Source of the DNA: Clostridiales bacterium
GTDB taxonomy: Bacteria; Bacillota; Clostridia; Lachnospirales; CAG-274
Direction of reading: 5' to 3'
Assembly: GCA_018371275.1 (NCBI GenBank)
Contig: JAHALF010000010.1
Span: forward strand, 13,072-77,071
DNA: 64,000 nucleotides
Part shown: positions 18,501 to 26,708 of the stretch, piece by piece
Position numbering within the stretch: position 1 is the first letter of the stretch
Layout: each line of letters starts with the position of its first letter
Translations under genes and position numbers: made by a program
Notes under the pieces: generated by a model
The model's input: the letters and a program-made list of their open reading frames with translations, nothing else
The model's database searches: none
Told to the model about the DNA's origin: nothing

Positions 18501-19261
18501 TACGCATTTTCTATTGGTTTTTTATAAAATCCATCTTCTATTTCAATGTTATTAAGTCTTGTAGCAAATGTAGTATGTCTACAATGGTCAGACCAATATG
18601 TATCTATCATTTTTATTTCTGTAATACTAGGATTTCTATTTTCTGTATTTTTAAAATAATCTCTACACAAAATCAAATCTTCTTTATTCATAGCAAGATT
18701 TAAATCTTGTCTAAACTGTTCTAGTTGTTGTTCTGTCTTTTCTGTAAATCCTTCCAATATTTCTACATCATCTGGATTTGAAAATTCCATATCTAAGTTA
18801 TTTGGTTTTTCTATAATAGCCTCTCTAGAATCTACCGGATTTATAGCATAAGATTTTATCTTTTCAATTTCTTCATTAGTAAGCTTTCCCTTTAAGATAA
18901 ATACTTTAGCATTTTTTACTAATGAAACATCTCCTTCTGTTATAAGGCTTATACACTGTACAGCAGAATCTGCCCTTTGGTCATATTGTCCAGGAAGATA
19001 TTCAACAGCAAACATAAATTCATCATCTTTAAGGCTAATATTTTCTTCAAAAACTATATCTACTGGTGGCTCAGAAAATATTGTATTTTTTGCATATTCA
19101 TATATATTTTGTTCTTTTAACTGAATATCATATCTATTTAAAATTCTAACATCTTCTAAATTTCCTATTCCTAAATTTTGAGTAAAGTCTTTTAATAATC
19201 CTTTAGCTTCTATGTTATAACCTTCTTTTTTTTCTACAAAAATTCTTTTTATATTTGCCAT
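15512..19261 (-). CDS. purL: Phosphoribosylformylglycinamidine synthase, single-chain
   Basis: Fourth step of purine synthesis: FGAR + glutamine + ATP to FGAM. 1249 residues, the fused form rather than separate PurS, PurL and PurQ. The synthetase half carries DTYWSDHCRHTTF, ETHNHPTEIEPFGGAATCLGG (in parts) and GRTGRDGCGGATGSS. The C-terminal glutaminase (about 1000-1249) has PGGFSAGDE, nucleophile Cys in LGICNGFQALIKLG and His in FSHGEGRF. GGAG ribosome binding site. It follows tgt by 61 bases; no other pur genes are adjacent. Confidence 0.97.
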   Translation of the reverse strand: MANIKRIFVEKKEGYNIEAKGLLKDFTQNLGIGNLEDVRILNRYDIQLKEQNIYEYAKNTIFSEPPVDIVFEENISLKDDEFMFAVEYLPGQYDQRADSAVQCISLITEGDVSLVKNAKVFILKGKLTNEEIEKIKSYAINPVDSREAIIEKPNNLDMEFSNPDDVEILEGFTEKTEQQLEQFRQDLNLAMNKEDLILCRDYFKNTENRNPSITEIKMIDTYWSDHCRHTTFATRLNNIEIEDGFYKKPIENAYNTYLEERKVLYKDKQKDICLMDIAVMGMKVLKSKGILKNLDESEEINACSIVVDVDVDGKNEEWLVMFKNETHNHPTEIEPFGGAATCLGGAIRDPLSGRSYVYQAMRVTGSGNPRTEIKNTLTGKLPQRTITKTAAHGYSSYGNQIGLATGLVSEIYDEDYVAKRMEIGAVIGANKKENVIRNVPKKGDVVILTGGRTGRDGCGGATGSSKEHTEESINSCGAEVQKGNAPTERKLQRLFRNENVSKLIKRCNDFGAGGVSVAIGELSDGLDINLDLVPKKYEGLDGTELAISESQERMAVVVEEKDVDKFIQFANEENLEAVVVAKVTDDRRLKMKWRGKEIVNLSRDFLDTNGVTQNMDVFVKSPQQKIEEKEDLTNIKEKWFNNLKDLNVCSQKGLSEMFDSTIGSGTVLMPFGGENQLTPPEAMVCKIPVLKGETNTATIMSYGYNPKVAKWSAFHSAIYAVVESVSKIVATGGDYKNIKLTFQEYFEKLGNDKEKWGKPFSALIGALHAQLSLGIAAIGGKDSMSGTFKDMNVPPTLVSFALDIANVNNVISPEFKKEDNYVIKLTTKYDNYDLPIFEELTKNYEKINTLIKDKKVLSASTIGFGGVSASISKMSLGNYIGANVSLDKDVFNYSYGSFVLEVDKSVNIEKEFEGFTYENLGKTTKEQFITINNEKIDLQEIQKAWFDTLEPIFPTKYYDEFKPIELDIREYKVSEKRKSNVSIAKPKVFIPVFPGTNCEYDLKRAFEKAGGEVETFLFKNLNSDGIKQSIEQMVKIIDKSQIVMIPGGFSAGDEPDGSGKFIASIFRNPRIKDSVMNLLNNRDGLMLGICNGFQALIKLGLVPYGDIRDMTENSPTLTFNTIGRHISCLATTKITSNKSPWLYNCNVGDTHKIPFSHGEGRFVANEQIIKQLIENGQIATQYVDKNNNPTYDIKFNPNGSMLAIEGITSPDGRVFGKMGHSERIGNGLYKNVIGEKDQKIFEAGVNYFK

Positions 19262-19322
19262 TGTAAAATCTCCTTTATTAATAGTAAATAATAAATTATA
19301 TCATTAGTAGTTAAAATATATT

Positions 19323-20456
19323 TTATTTATCATTTTGTCTAAAGCCTTCTAATCTCATTTTTTTATATGCTTTAAACTCTCCCTTTTCTAAAGCATCTCT
19401 TATTTCTTCCATCATATTGTTATAAAAATATAAATTGTGTAAAACACATAATCTCATAGCTAACATTTCTTTAGCTTTAAAAAGATGTCTTATATATGCT
19501 CTACTATATGTTTTACAAGCAGGACAATTACAATCTTCTGATATTGATCTATCATCTAACTCATATTTAGCATTATTAAGATTTAGCTTGCCTTGATTAG
19601 TATATACATTTGCGTGTCTACCATTTCTAGCAGGTAAAACACAATCAAAAAAATCTACACCTCTGTCAACAGCCTCTAAAATATTTTCTGGTGTACCAAC
19701 TCCCATAAGATATGTTGGCTTATTTTGTGGTAAGTATGGAACAACATCTTCAAGTATTCTATACATTTCTTGATGTGTTTCCCCAACTGCAAGCCCACCA
19801 ACTGCATAACCATCTAAATTTAAATCTGATATAACCTTTGCATGTTCTATTCTAATATCCGAAAAAGTCCCCCCTTGATTTATACCAAAAAGCATTTGAT
19901 TTTTATTAATAGTATCTTCTAAAGAATTAAGTTTACTCATTTCATCTATACATCTTTTAAGCCAACGAGTAGTCCTGTCAACAGAATTTTGCATATATTC
20001 TCTTGTAGCAGGATAAGGAGGACATTCATCAAAAGCCATAGCGATAGTAGATGCCAAATTAGATTGTATCTGCATACTTTCCTCTGGTCCCATAAAAATT
20101 TTTCTACCATCTATATGAGAATTAAAATATACTCCCTCTTCTTTTATCTTTCTAAGCCCTGTTAAAGAAAATACTTGAAAACCACCTGAATCTGTTAATA
20201 TAGGCTTGTCCCATACCATAAATTTATGTAAACCACCTAATTTTTTTACAACTTTATCACCTGGTCTTAAATGCAGGTGATATGTATTAGACAACTCAAC
20301 TTGTGTTTTTATTCCTTGTAAATCTTCTGTAGAAACAGCCCCTTTTATAGCTGCTATTGTACCAACATTCATAAAAACTGGTGTTTTTATAACACCATGA
20401 GCTGTATGAAATTCGCCAAGCTTGGCTCTTCCCTCTGTTTTTAACAATTTATACAT
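19323..20456 (-). CDS. tgt: tRNA-guanine transglycosylase
   Basis: Exchanges the wobble guanine of GUN tRNAs for preQ1. 377 residues. Catalytic and binding motifs: LTDSGGFQVFSL (substrate Asp), FDECPPYPATREY, GGLAVGE, the nucleophile Asp region FFDCVLPARNGRHAN, and the zinc site C-N-C-P-A-C with a His about 25 residues on (YIRHLF). GAGG ribosome binding site. No preQ1 riboswitch fold was recognised upstream. queA and yajC-type partners are not in the window. Confidence 0.96.
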   Translation of the reverse strand: MYKLLKTEGRAKLGEFHTAHGVIKTPVFMNVGTIAAIKGAVSTEDLQGIKTQVELSNTYHLHLRPGDKVVKKLGGLHKFMVWDKPILTDSGGFQVFSLTGLRKIKEEGVYFNSHIDGRKIFMGPEESMQIQSNLASTIAMAFDECPPYPATREYMQNSVDRTTRWLKRCIDEMSKLNSLEDTINKNQMLFGINQGGTFSDIRIEHAKVISDLNLDGYAVGGLAVGETHQEMYRILEDVVPYLPQNKPTYLMGVGTPENILEAVDRGVDFFDCVLPARNGRHANVYTNQGKLNLNNAKYELDDRSISEDCNCPACKTYSRAYIRHLFKAKEMLAMRLCVLHNLYFYNNMMEEIRDALEKGEFKAYKKMRLEGFRQNDK

Positions 20457-20550
20457 ATTAAACCTCTATCTTAATTTTGATTTTACATTTTTATACTTTT
20501 TAATTATACAATATTTTAATTATATAATAAAGTATTTATTTAATATTTTA

Positions 20551-20579
20551 TTGATTAATTTACTTAATTAAGATATAAT
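20551..20579 (+). promoter_or_regulatory. Sigma-A type promoter of the rRNA methyltransferase gene
   Basis: TTGATT (20551-20556), 17 bases, TATAAT (20574-20579); about 65 bases before the ATG at 20644. Confidence 0.8.
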
Positions 20580-20643
20580 TTATACAATTAATACAAAATA
20601 TTAAAAAAATTATTTATAATTAACTATATATAGGAGAATTTTT

Positions 20644-21786
20644 ATGATAAATTTTATTGCAACTACAACATTTGGCATTGAGGCTATTGTTAAAAGAGAG
20701 GCTCAAAATTTAGGATTTTCTAATATTTCAGTAGAAGATGGCATAGTAAATTTTACAGGAGAACTAAAAGATATACCTAAAGCTAATATATGGTTTAGAA
20801 GTGCTGATAGAATATTAATTGTTATGTCCAAATTTAAAGCAACTACTTTTGAAGAACTTTTTCAAGGTGTAAAATCTATAAATTGGGCAGACTTTTTACC
20901 TAAAGATGCTAACTTTATTGTATCTGGTAAATCTCTAAAATCTACTTTATCAAGTGTGCCAGCTTGTCAAAAAATAACAGAAAAATCTATTGTTGAAAAA
21001 TTAAAGTTAACATATAAAGGTGTAGATTATTTTTCAAAATCTGGTAACTTATATAAAATACAAGTTGCACTATTAAAAGATAATGTTACTATTACTCTTG
21101 ATACAAGTGGAGTAGGGTTACATAAACGCGGATATAGAGAAAACCAACTTTCGGCTCCTTTAAAAGAAACTTTAGCTAGTGCTTTAATAGATTTAAGCTA
21201 TTATAAAAAAGAACGTTTTTTTATAGATCCTACTTGTGGCTCTGGAACTATACCTATTGAAGCTGCTATGATAGCAAAAAATATTGCTCCAGGTCTTATG
21301 AGAAGTTTTGCATCTGAAAATTGGGATTTTATAGACAAGTCTCATTGGAAAGAGGCTAGAAAAGAGGCTTATAGCAAAATAGATGTAAATTGTAAACCAG
21401 AAATATATGCAAGTGATATAGATGAAAAAGCTATACAAATAGCTAAAGGTAATGCAAAAATAGCTGGTGTTGATGACTGTATTCGCTTTGAAGTTAAACC
21501 GTTAAACAAATTAGATATAAAAAATATAAAATATGGTATATGTGTTTGTAATCCACCTTATGCAGAGCGTATAGGTGTTTTAGAAGAAGTTGAACAGCTT
21601 TACAAAGATATGGGTAAAATTTTTAATAGTAATAAAACTTTTTCTACTTATATCCTTACTTCTCACGAAGGTTTTGAAAAATTATATGGTAAAAAATCTG
21701 ATAAAAAAAGAAAATTATTTAATGGTAATGTAAAAGTTGAATACTATCAATTTTTTGGAGAAAGACCCCCTAAAACTAAAAAATAG
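20644..21786 (+). CDS. RlmL/YpsC-like class I SAM-dependent RNA methyltransferase with THUMP domain
   Basis: 380 residues. The N-terminus (about 1-60) is the ferredoxin-like part (FIATTTFGIEAIVKREAQNL), followed by a THUMP RNA-binding domain (to about 160) and a Rossmann methyltransferase domain. SAM motif I is FIDPTCGSGTIPIEAAMIA, and the N2-guanine motif is CNPPYAERIG. The family methylates guanines of 23S rRNA (G2445 in E. coli RlmL); the exact site is inference. GGAG ribosome binding site and a clear promoter; it is a single-gene unit ending at a terminator. Confidence 0.9.
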   Translation: MINFIATTTFGIEAIVKREAQNLGFSNISVEDGIVNFTGELKDIPKANIWFRSADRILIVMSKFKATTFEELFQGVKSINWADFLPKDANFIVSGKSLKSTLSSVPACQKITEKSIVEKLKLTYKGVDYFSKSGNLYKIQVALLKDNVTITLDTSGVGLHKRGYRENQLSAPLKETLASALIDLSYYKKERFFIDPTCGSGTIPIEAAMIAKNIAPGLMRSFASENWDFIDKSHWKEARKEAYSKIDVNCKPEIYASDIDEKAIQIAKGNAKIAGVDDCIRFEVKPLNKLDIKNIKYGICVCNPPYAERIGVLEEVEQLYKDMGKIFNSNKTFSTYILTSHEGFEKLYGKKSDKKRKLFNGNVKVEYYQFFGERPPKTKK

Positions 21787-21846
21787 GAAATAAATATTAT
21801 AATATTAAAGCACATTTAGATTATAATTCTTCTATTAAAATAATTA

Positions 21847-21872
21847 AAAAGGCTATTTTAAAATAGCCTTTT
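21847..21872. terminator. Bidirectional terminator
   Basis: Perfect palindrome AAAAGGCTATTTT/AAAATAGCCTTTT between convergent genes; it slightly overlaps the stop of the minus-strand gene at 21871. Confidence 0.9.
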
Positions 21873-22944
21873 ATAGATTTAACTTTAAATCATTTAATTT
21901 TATTAAATTTTTACTTCTCATAAATTCAGATATTATAAGAGTTATTATTGCTGGTAATATAAAATGAAGTAATAAAATTTTTATAATAAGTGATGCTCCA
22001 TTTTCCCCATTATACATAGCTTGCCAAGTAGATATTTGTCCTACTAAACCACTTGTACCCATACCAGCTCCTGTTGGAATATTTTCCATCTTTAAAACTA
22101 CTGTACTTACTGGACCTAATATAGCACTTGTTATTATTGGTGGTAACCAAATTATTGGCTTTTTAATAATATTAGAAATTTGTATCATAGATGTACCTAA
22201 TCCTTGAGCAAAAAGTCCATTTAAACCATTTTCTCTAAAGCTCATAACAGCAAAACCAACCATCTGCGCACAACAACCAACTGTGGCAGCACCACCTGCT
22301 ATACCAGATAAACCTAATATAATAGCAATAGCCGCAGAGCTAACTGGTAATGTCAATAATATGCCCATAACAATAGATATTATAATACCCATTAAAAATG
22401 GTTGAAAATTTGTTGCAATTTCAATAAAATTGCTAATTATACCTATAATATATGATGCAAATGGTGCAACTATTAATCCTAGTATACAACCACTTATAAT
22501 AGTTACTAATGGTGTAATTATTATATCAACAACTGTTTTTTTATGTACTAATCTTCCTAACTCTATACCAAAAATAACTGCTAAAAATGCAGTTACTGGA
22601 TCTCCTGCTCCACCTAATAATATTTGGCTTTCATTAAATATTTTACCTTCAAATATTTGTGGTGCATATGAACCAAAAAAACCTGTAACAGAGGATGCAT
22701 ATATTATTAAATCTGAACAATTTAAAGATTTAGCAACACCTATACCAATACCTGCTCCTGTACATATAGATGCAAATGTTCCTATTTTTGAAAATATTAA
22801 ACCTATATCTCCACCTATTAACAAACCTATTTGTTTTATTATAAGACCAGTTATTAATGTTGCAAAAAGCCCTAAAGCCATACCATTTAAACCTAATATA
22901 AAATACCTTTTAAATATTAGCTTTAAGAATTCTTTTATTTTCAA
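21871..22944 (-). CDS. PTS_EIIC_2-type membrane transporter
   Basis: 357 residues with about nine glycine-rich membrane segments. The pattern (GLNGMALGLFATLITGLIIK, ICTGAGIGIGVA, GAGDPVTAFLAVIFGIELG, AATVGCCAQMVGFAV) matches the PTS EIIC-like family PF13303, long annotated as a putative toxin regulator or sugar EIIC. No EIIA or EIIB domain is fused or adjacent, so phosphotransfer and substrate are unproven. It starts with TTG, with GAGGTGAT 5 bases upstream. Single-gene unit between terminators. Confidence 0.8.
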   Translation of the reverse strand: MKIKEFLKLIFKRYFILGLNGMALGLFATLITGLIIKQIGLLIGGDIGLIFSKIGTFASICTGAGIGIGVAKSLNCSDLIIYASSVTGFFGSYAPQIFEGKIFNESQILLGGAGDPVTAFLAVIFGIELGRLVHKKTVVDIIITPLVTIISGCILGLIVAPFASYIIGIISNFIEIATNFQPFLMGIIISIVMGILLTLPVSSAAIAIILGLSGIAGGAATVGCCAQMVGFAVMSFRENGLNGLFAQGLGTSMIQISNIIKKPIIWLPPIITSAILGPVSTVVLKMENIPTGAGMGTSGLVGQISTWQAMYNGENGASLIIKILLLHFILPAIITLIISEFMRSKNLIKLNDLKLNL

Positions 22945-22981
22945 GATAAATCACCTCATAAATAATAAATTTTTTATAGTC

Positions 22982-23016
22982 AAAAACTGTAAACTAAATT
23001 AAGTTTACAGTCTTTT
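22982..23016 (-). terminator. Terminator after the 52-residue protein gene
   Basis: ACTGTAAACT pairs with AGTTTACAGT around a 6-base loop, with a T run on minus. Confidence 0.85.
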
Positions 23017-23043
23017 AATATTTATATTTTAAATATACTTAAA

Positions 23044-23202
23044 TTATTTGCTACTATTACACTCACTATGTTTATTAGTATTGTGTTTACTAGCTTTTTT
23101 ATTTGTGTTTGAGCTTATCTCATCAGCAAACTCTACTCTAGAATTAGAGTTGTTCATTTCATTTTTGTTAGCTTTTAAATTTTTACTGTTTTTCTTATCC
23201 AT
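23044..23202 (-). CDS. 52-residue hydrophilic protein, possibly spore-related
   Basis: The frame reads MDKKNSKNLKANKNEMNNSN, then SRVEFADEISSNTNKKASKH and a His/Asn/Ser/Lys-rich tail ending CNSSK. GGAGG lies 8 bases before ATG, and a strong terminator follows the stop. The composition (Asn 25 percent or so, Lys, Ser, no aromatic core except one Phe) and the EFADE motif recall gamma-type small acid-soluble spore proteins (EFATE repeats), but only one copy is present and the match is weak. No promoter could be fixed. That it is a gene is well supported; its role is a guess. Confidence 0.7.
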   Translation of the reverse strand: MDKKNSKNLKANKNEMNNSNSRVEFADEISSNTNKKASKHNTNKHSECNSSK

Positions 23203-23378
23203 AAGAAATACCTCCTAAAAACAAATATATTTTATGAGTTAATATATAAACTAAGATTAGCTTATATTTCAAGTAATATATTTTTTCTTAATAAATTACC
23301 TTTTAAAATATTAGCTTACCTTACAATAAATATTATTATCATATATTTAATTTTTATACAGGTTGATTTCAGTAAAAT

Positions 23379-24254
23379 TTATACATCTAAATCATTGTCT
23401 AAAAAATCATCTGGTTCTTCTAAAGTTATTTTACCAAGTTTACAACCTCTAAACTCATCTATTAGTATATATGCAGCTCTTTGCAAATCAACTTCTCCAC
23501 CCTTTGTTTTAAAACTTCTAGCTATACCTATATTTTCTAATACTTTCTCTGACTTATCATCTTCATTAAAATCTATCTTATATCTTTCTTTTAAACTATT
23601 TGGATATATTTTCCTTAAATATTCTATAAGATTTAAAGAAAGAGTATAAGTATCTAATATATCATCATTAACTGCACCAGTAAATGCTAATTTTAATCCA
23701 ACTTTTTGGTCTTCAAATTTAGGCCATAATATACCTGGTGTATCTAAAAGTTCAAAATCTTTTTTTATTTTTATCCATTGTTTACCTCTTGTAACACCTG
23801 GCTTATCTCCTGTTTTTGCTAAAGATTTACCTACGAATTTATTTATTAATGTAGATTTACCAACATTAGGTATACCAACTATCATTGCTCTAGTTGGAAC
23901 GAAAAGTCGCCCTCTTTGTTTTAGCCTTTCTACTTTTTCTTTCATAAGTTCTTTAGAAATTTCTGTTATATCTTTTATACCTTTACCTGTTATGGAGTTT
24001 ACTAATATAACTTTACAGTTTCTATCTTCAAAATATTTTATCCAAAGATTTGTTTTTTTATCATCTGCTAAATCAACTTTATTTAAAATAACTATTCTAT
24101 GTTTATTTTTAGCAAGTTCATCTATTTCAGGGTTTTTGCTACTATATGGTATTCTTGAATCTAGTAGCTCTATAACAATGTCTACAAGACCTATGTTTTC
24201 TTGCATCATACGTCTTGTTTTTGTCATATGTCCTGGATACCATTGTATATTCAT
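23379..24254 (-). CDS. rbgA: Ribosome biogenesis GTPase RbgA (YlqF)
   Basis: 291 residues, a circularly permuted GTPase needed for late 50S assembly. The N-terminus is MNIQWYPGHMTKTRRMMQE, diagnostic for YlqF. G motifs come in permuted order: G4 LNKVDLAD (about 58), G5 VNSITGKGI, G1 VGIPNVGKSTLINK (about 128), G2 GVTRGKQW, and G3 LLDTPGILWP. The C-terminal helical RNA-binding part follows. It lies downstream of rplS, as in Bacillus, but a terminator sits between them. GGTGAT ribosome binding site. Confidence 0.96.
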   Translation of the reverse strand: MNIQWYPGHMTKTRRMMQENIGLVDIVIELLDSRIPYSSKNPEIDELAKNKHRIVILNKVDLADDKKTNLWIKYFEDRNCKVILVNSITGKGIKDITEISKELMKEKVERLKQRGRLFVPTRAMIVGIPNVGKSTLINKFVGKSLAKTGDKPGVTRGKQWIKIKKDFELLDTPGILWPKFEDQKVGLKLAFTGAVNDDILDTYTLSLNLIEYLRKIYPNSLKERYKIDFNEDDKSEKVLENIGIARSFKTKGGEVDLQRAAYILIDEFRGCKLGKITLEEPDDFLDNDLDV

Positions 24255-24304
24255 TTTATATCACCAATTCTAAATATATTTTATTTATATTTCTTAAATT
24301 ATAC

Positions 24305-24336
24305 AAAAGGAATAATAGATTTCTATTATTCCTTTT
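24305..24336 (-). terminator. Terminator after rplS
   Basis: AAAAGGAATAATAG pairs with CTATTATTCCTTTT around a 4-base loop, followed on minus by TGTATAATTT; it separates rplS from rbgA. Confidence 0.88.
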
Positions 24337-24355
24337 AATTATTTAAAACATATAA

Positions 24356-24715
24356 TTATTTACTTCTTCTATTAATATCTTCTTTAACTTTAGCTGCTTT
24401 ACCAACTCTATCACGAAGATAGTTAAGTTTAGCACGTCTTACAATACCATATCTAACAACTTCGATTTTTTCAATTCTTGGAGAATGTAAAGGCCAAGTT
24501 CTTTCTACACCGACACCATAAGAAATTCTTCTTACAGTAAATGTTTCGCGAGCACCACCATTTTGTCTTTTAAGAACAGTACCCTCAAACATTTGAACTC
24601 TTTCTCTTGTACCTTCAACAACTTTAGCATAAACTTTAACAGTATCTCCTACGTTAAAATCTGCAATATCTTTTTTAAGTTGTTCATTTTCAATTTCTCT
24701 AATAATATTATTCAT
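24356..24715 (-). CDS. rplS: 50S ribosomal protein L19
   Basis: 119 residues, standard for bL19, at the 30S-50S interface. Motifs: FNVGDTVKVYAKVVEG, MFEGTVLKRQNGGARETFTVRRIS (in parts FEGTVLKR, ETFTVRRISYGVGVERTWP), HSPRIEKIEVVRYG and RAKLNYLRDRVGKAAKVKE. Ribosome binding site AAAGGGG 7 bases upstream. It is usually found behind rimM-trmD; those genes are absent here, and it has its own promoter and leader. Confidence 0.97.
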   Translation of the reverse strand: MNNIIREIENEQLKKDIADFNVGDTVKVYAKVVEGTRERVQMFEGTVLKRQNGGARETFTVRRISYGVGVERTWPLHSPRIEKIEVVRYGIVRRAKLNYLRDRVGKAAKVKEDINRRSK

Positions 24716-24718
24716 AAG

Positions 24719-24785
24719 TAATCCCCTTTCAAATTAAATGTTCTTATTATCTAATCATAACAGCGGAACATTCGTATTACATATC
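24719..24785 (-). ncRNA. Candidate L19 leader (autoregulatory 5' UTR of rplS)
   Basis: About 70 untranslated bases lie between the promoter and rplS. On minus they contain GAATGTTCCGCTG and, 22 bases later, GAACATT; AATGTTC (24766-24772) pairs with GAACATT (24737-24743) to close a stem. A folded leader at this exact place fits the ribosomal protein leader described for rplS in low-GC Gram-positives (Rfam L19_leader). The assignment rests on position and stem, not on a model search. Confidence 0.5.
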
Positions 24786-24791
24786 TTGTAG

Positions 24792-24820
24792 ATTATAACA
24801 TACATTATTTACAATTTCAA
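24792..24820 (-). promoter_or_regulatory. Sigma-A promoter of rplS
   Basis: TTGAAA (24815-24820), 17-base spacer, TATAAT (24792-24797) on minus; transcription should begin near 24785. Confidence 0.85.
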
Positions 24821-24834
24821 GCATTTTTTATTTT

Positions 24835-26382
24835 TTATTTTTTATTTAATTCTTTTTCAGTTTTTAAATATAATATAAATAATATTATAAGTAGAGTGCT
24901 TAAAGCAAATACCCAAGTTAATAATAAATTAGCTGTTATACCCGCAACAATATAACCTACTAAACAGCTTATAGCAACAACTAATGTATATGGAATTTGT
25001 GTAGATACATGGCTTATATGATTACACCTAGCACCTGTTGATGATAAAATAGTAGTATCTGATATAGGACTACAATGATCCCCAAAAACAGAACCTGCTA
25101 AAACTGCTGATAAAGATATAATCGTAAGCTCTGGAGCAGTATTTTCACATACAACAGCTATAATAGGTATAAGTATACCAAAAGTACCCCAAGATGTACC
25201 CATAGAAAATGCTAAAAGACCTGCAACACAAAATGCTACAACTGGTATTAACATACCAGCTAAACTAGAACCTTCAACAAGCCCACCTACATATCCACCT
25301 GTATTTAACAAATCTCTACAAACTCCACTTATCGTCCAAGCTAATGTAAGAATTATATAAGCAGACACCATAGATTTTACACCAGTTGATATACCAGACA
25401 TAAAATCTTTAAATGATAAAATTTTTCTTGGTACAAATAATAAAAATGTAATTATTAATGTAAAAAATCCACTAATAGCAAGGGCTGGTCCAGCGTTAGT
25501 ATTTCCAAAGCCTTCTGCTAATGTCATACCACCATTAAAATACCCACCAATATATAACATTGATAATATAGAAGATACTATTAAAACTAATATAGGTATA
25601 ACTAAATCATAAACTGTACCTTTTTCAGATATAGTTATTTTACTAAGCTCATCATCTTCATCATTTTCTTCAAAATCTTCATTTGATTTACCTTCAAGTG
25701 CTAAACGCTCACATTTTGCCATTTTACCAAATTCAACTTTAGTTAAAGAAACGATAAGAACCATTATTATAGTTAAAAACGCATATAAATTATATGGTAT
25801 AGTTTTAACAAAGTCTTGTATACCATTTAATCCTGCATCACTCATCTGAGATATAACAGATGCTGCCCAAGAAGAAACTGGTGCGATTATACATATAGGA
25901 GCCGCTGTTGCATCTATAATATATGCTAACTTTTCACGAGATATTTTATATTTATCTGTAACAGGTCTCATAACAGTACCTACTGTTAAACAATTAAAAT
26001 AATCATCAATAAATATAATAATACCTAACATAAAAGTTGCTATTTTAGCACCTTTTCTAGACTTTATTCTTTTTACAGCCCATTCACCATAAGCTTTTGA
26101 TCCACCAGCCTTTGTTATTACAACAACAATAGCACCTAATAATCCTAAGAATATTATTATAGAGCTATTTTCCGAAAGTTTTTCACCCATAAGATTCATA
26201 GTGACTTCAACAGTCCTAGCTCCAACTTGTATAATACCATCTGTATCATATATGGAATATATTAATGTTCCAGATAAAATACCAATAATAAGAGAAGATA
26301 TAACTTCCTTTGTTTTAAGAGCAAGTATTATAGCTATAATAGGTGGAAGTAGTGATAAAATGCCCACCGTGTATGTTTCCAT
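24835..26382 (-). CDS. Na+/H+ antiporter, NhaC family
   Basis: 515 residues, about twelve membrane segments. NhaC-type signatures: IIIFIDDYFNCLTVGTVMRP (conserved Asp pair), REKLAYIIDATAAPICIIAPVSSW (in parts), GTSWGTFGILIPI and GSVFGDHCSPISDTTILSSTGA (in parts). A cytoplasmic acidic loop (EDFEENDEDDELS, about residues 235-247) is notable. It would exchange external protons for cytoplasmic Na+, though related proteins carry malate-lactate or amino acids. Single-gene unit with a good promoter and GGAGA ribosome binding site. Confidence 0.85.
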   Translation of the reverse strand: METYTVGILSLLPPIIAIILALKTKEVISSLIIGILSGTLIYSIYDTDGIIQVGARTVEVTMNLMGEKLSENSSIIIFLGLLGAIVVVITKAGGSKAYGEWAVKRIKSRKGAKIATFMLGIIIFIDDYFNCLTVGTVMRPVTDKYKISREKLAYIIDATAAPICIIAPVSSWAASVISQMSDAGLNGIQDFVKTIPYNLYAFLTIIMVLIVSLTKVEFGKMAKCERLALEGKSNEDFEENDEDDELSKITISEKGTVYDLVIPILVLIVSSILSMLYIGGYFNGGMTLAEGFGNTNAGPALAISGFFTLIITFLLFVPRKILSFKDFMSGISTGVKSMVSAYIILTLAWTISGVCRDLLNTGGYVGGLVEGSSLAGMLIPVVAFCVAGLLAFSMGTSWGTFGILIPIIAVVCENTAPELTIISLSAVLAGSVFGDHCSPISDTTILSSTGARCNHISHVSTQIPYTLVVAISCLVGYIVAGITANLLLTWVFALSTLLIILFILYLKTEKELNKK

Positions 26383-26705
26383 TTGAATCTCTCCTTTTAT
26401 ATATTTTTTATCTTAATAATTTTATCATAAAACGTCTATATATGCAATTTTTTAAATTATTAATATATTTATAAAAAATAACTATAATTTATTTAATTAG
26501 TAATTATTAACAAATATTAATATTATTAATCATTTTTTATTTATTAAAATTTACTGTAAAGATTATTATACTATTTTCAATTATATAAATATATTTTATT
26601 GTTTGCATAATTTTTTATATTATAATAAATATAAAGTAAAATTTTTATATAAGTCTAAAATAAAAAGGCTATATCTTAATTAGATATACCCTTTTTATTT
26701 TAGAC
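26383..26705. other. Non-coding region between the antiporter and the Hsp70 operon
   Basis: 323 bases. It contains the antiporter promoter (26419-26447) and the large terminator of the Hsp70 operon (26651-26708). The 200 bases between are nearly pure A/T with no recognisable gene. Confidence 0.7.
26419..26447 (-). promoter_or_regulatory. Sigma-A promoter of the NhaC-type antiporter gene
   Basis: TTGCAT (26442-26447), 17 bases, TAAAAT (26419-26424) with a TG element (ATGATAAAAT) on minus. Confidence 0.7.
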
Positions 26706-26708
26706 TTA
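26651..26708 (-). terminator. Long terminator hairpin ending the Hsp70 operon
   Basis: AAGTCTAAAATAAAAAGG (26651-26668) pairs with CCTTTTTATTTTAGACTT (26690-26707), with an inner TATATCT/AGATATA stem. It reaches into the stop codon of the TPR gene. Being nearly symmetrical, it could stop transcription from both sides. Confidence 0.9.

Noticed and set aside
20457..20643. Possible preQ1 riboswitch ahead of tgt
   Set aside because: The leader lacks the C-rich loop and A-rich tail of preQ1 aptamers; just A/T-rich promoter DNA.
22430..23002. 190-residue plus-strand frame opposite the PTS-like gene
   Set aside because: Mirror of a membrane-protein gene; Pro/Ile/Lys-rich, no ribosome binding site.
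23254..23317. Two copies of ATTAGCTTA as a possible operator
   Set aside because: Short A/T-rich repeat with no relation to a promoter I could place; chance is likely.
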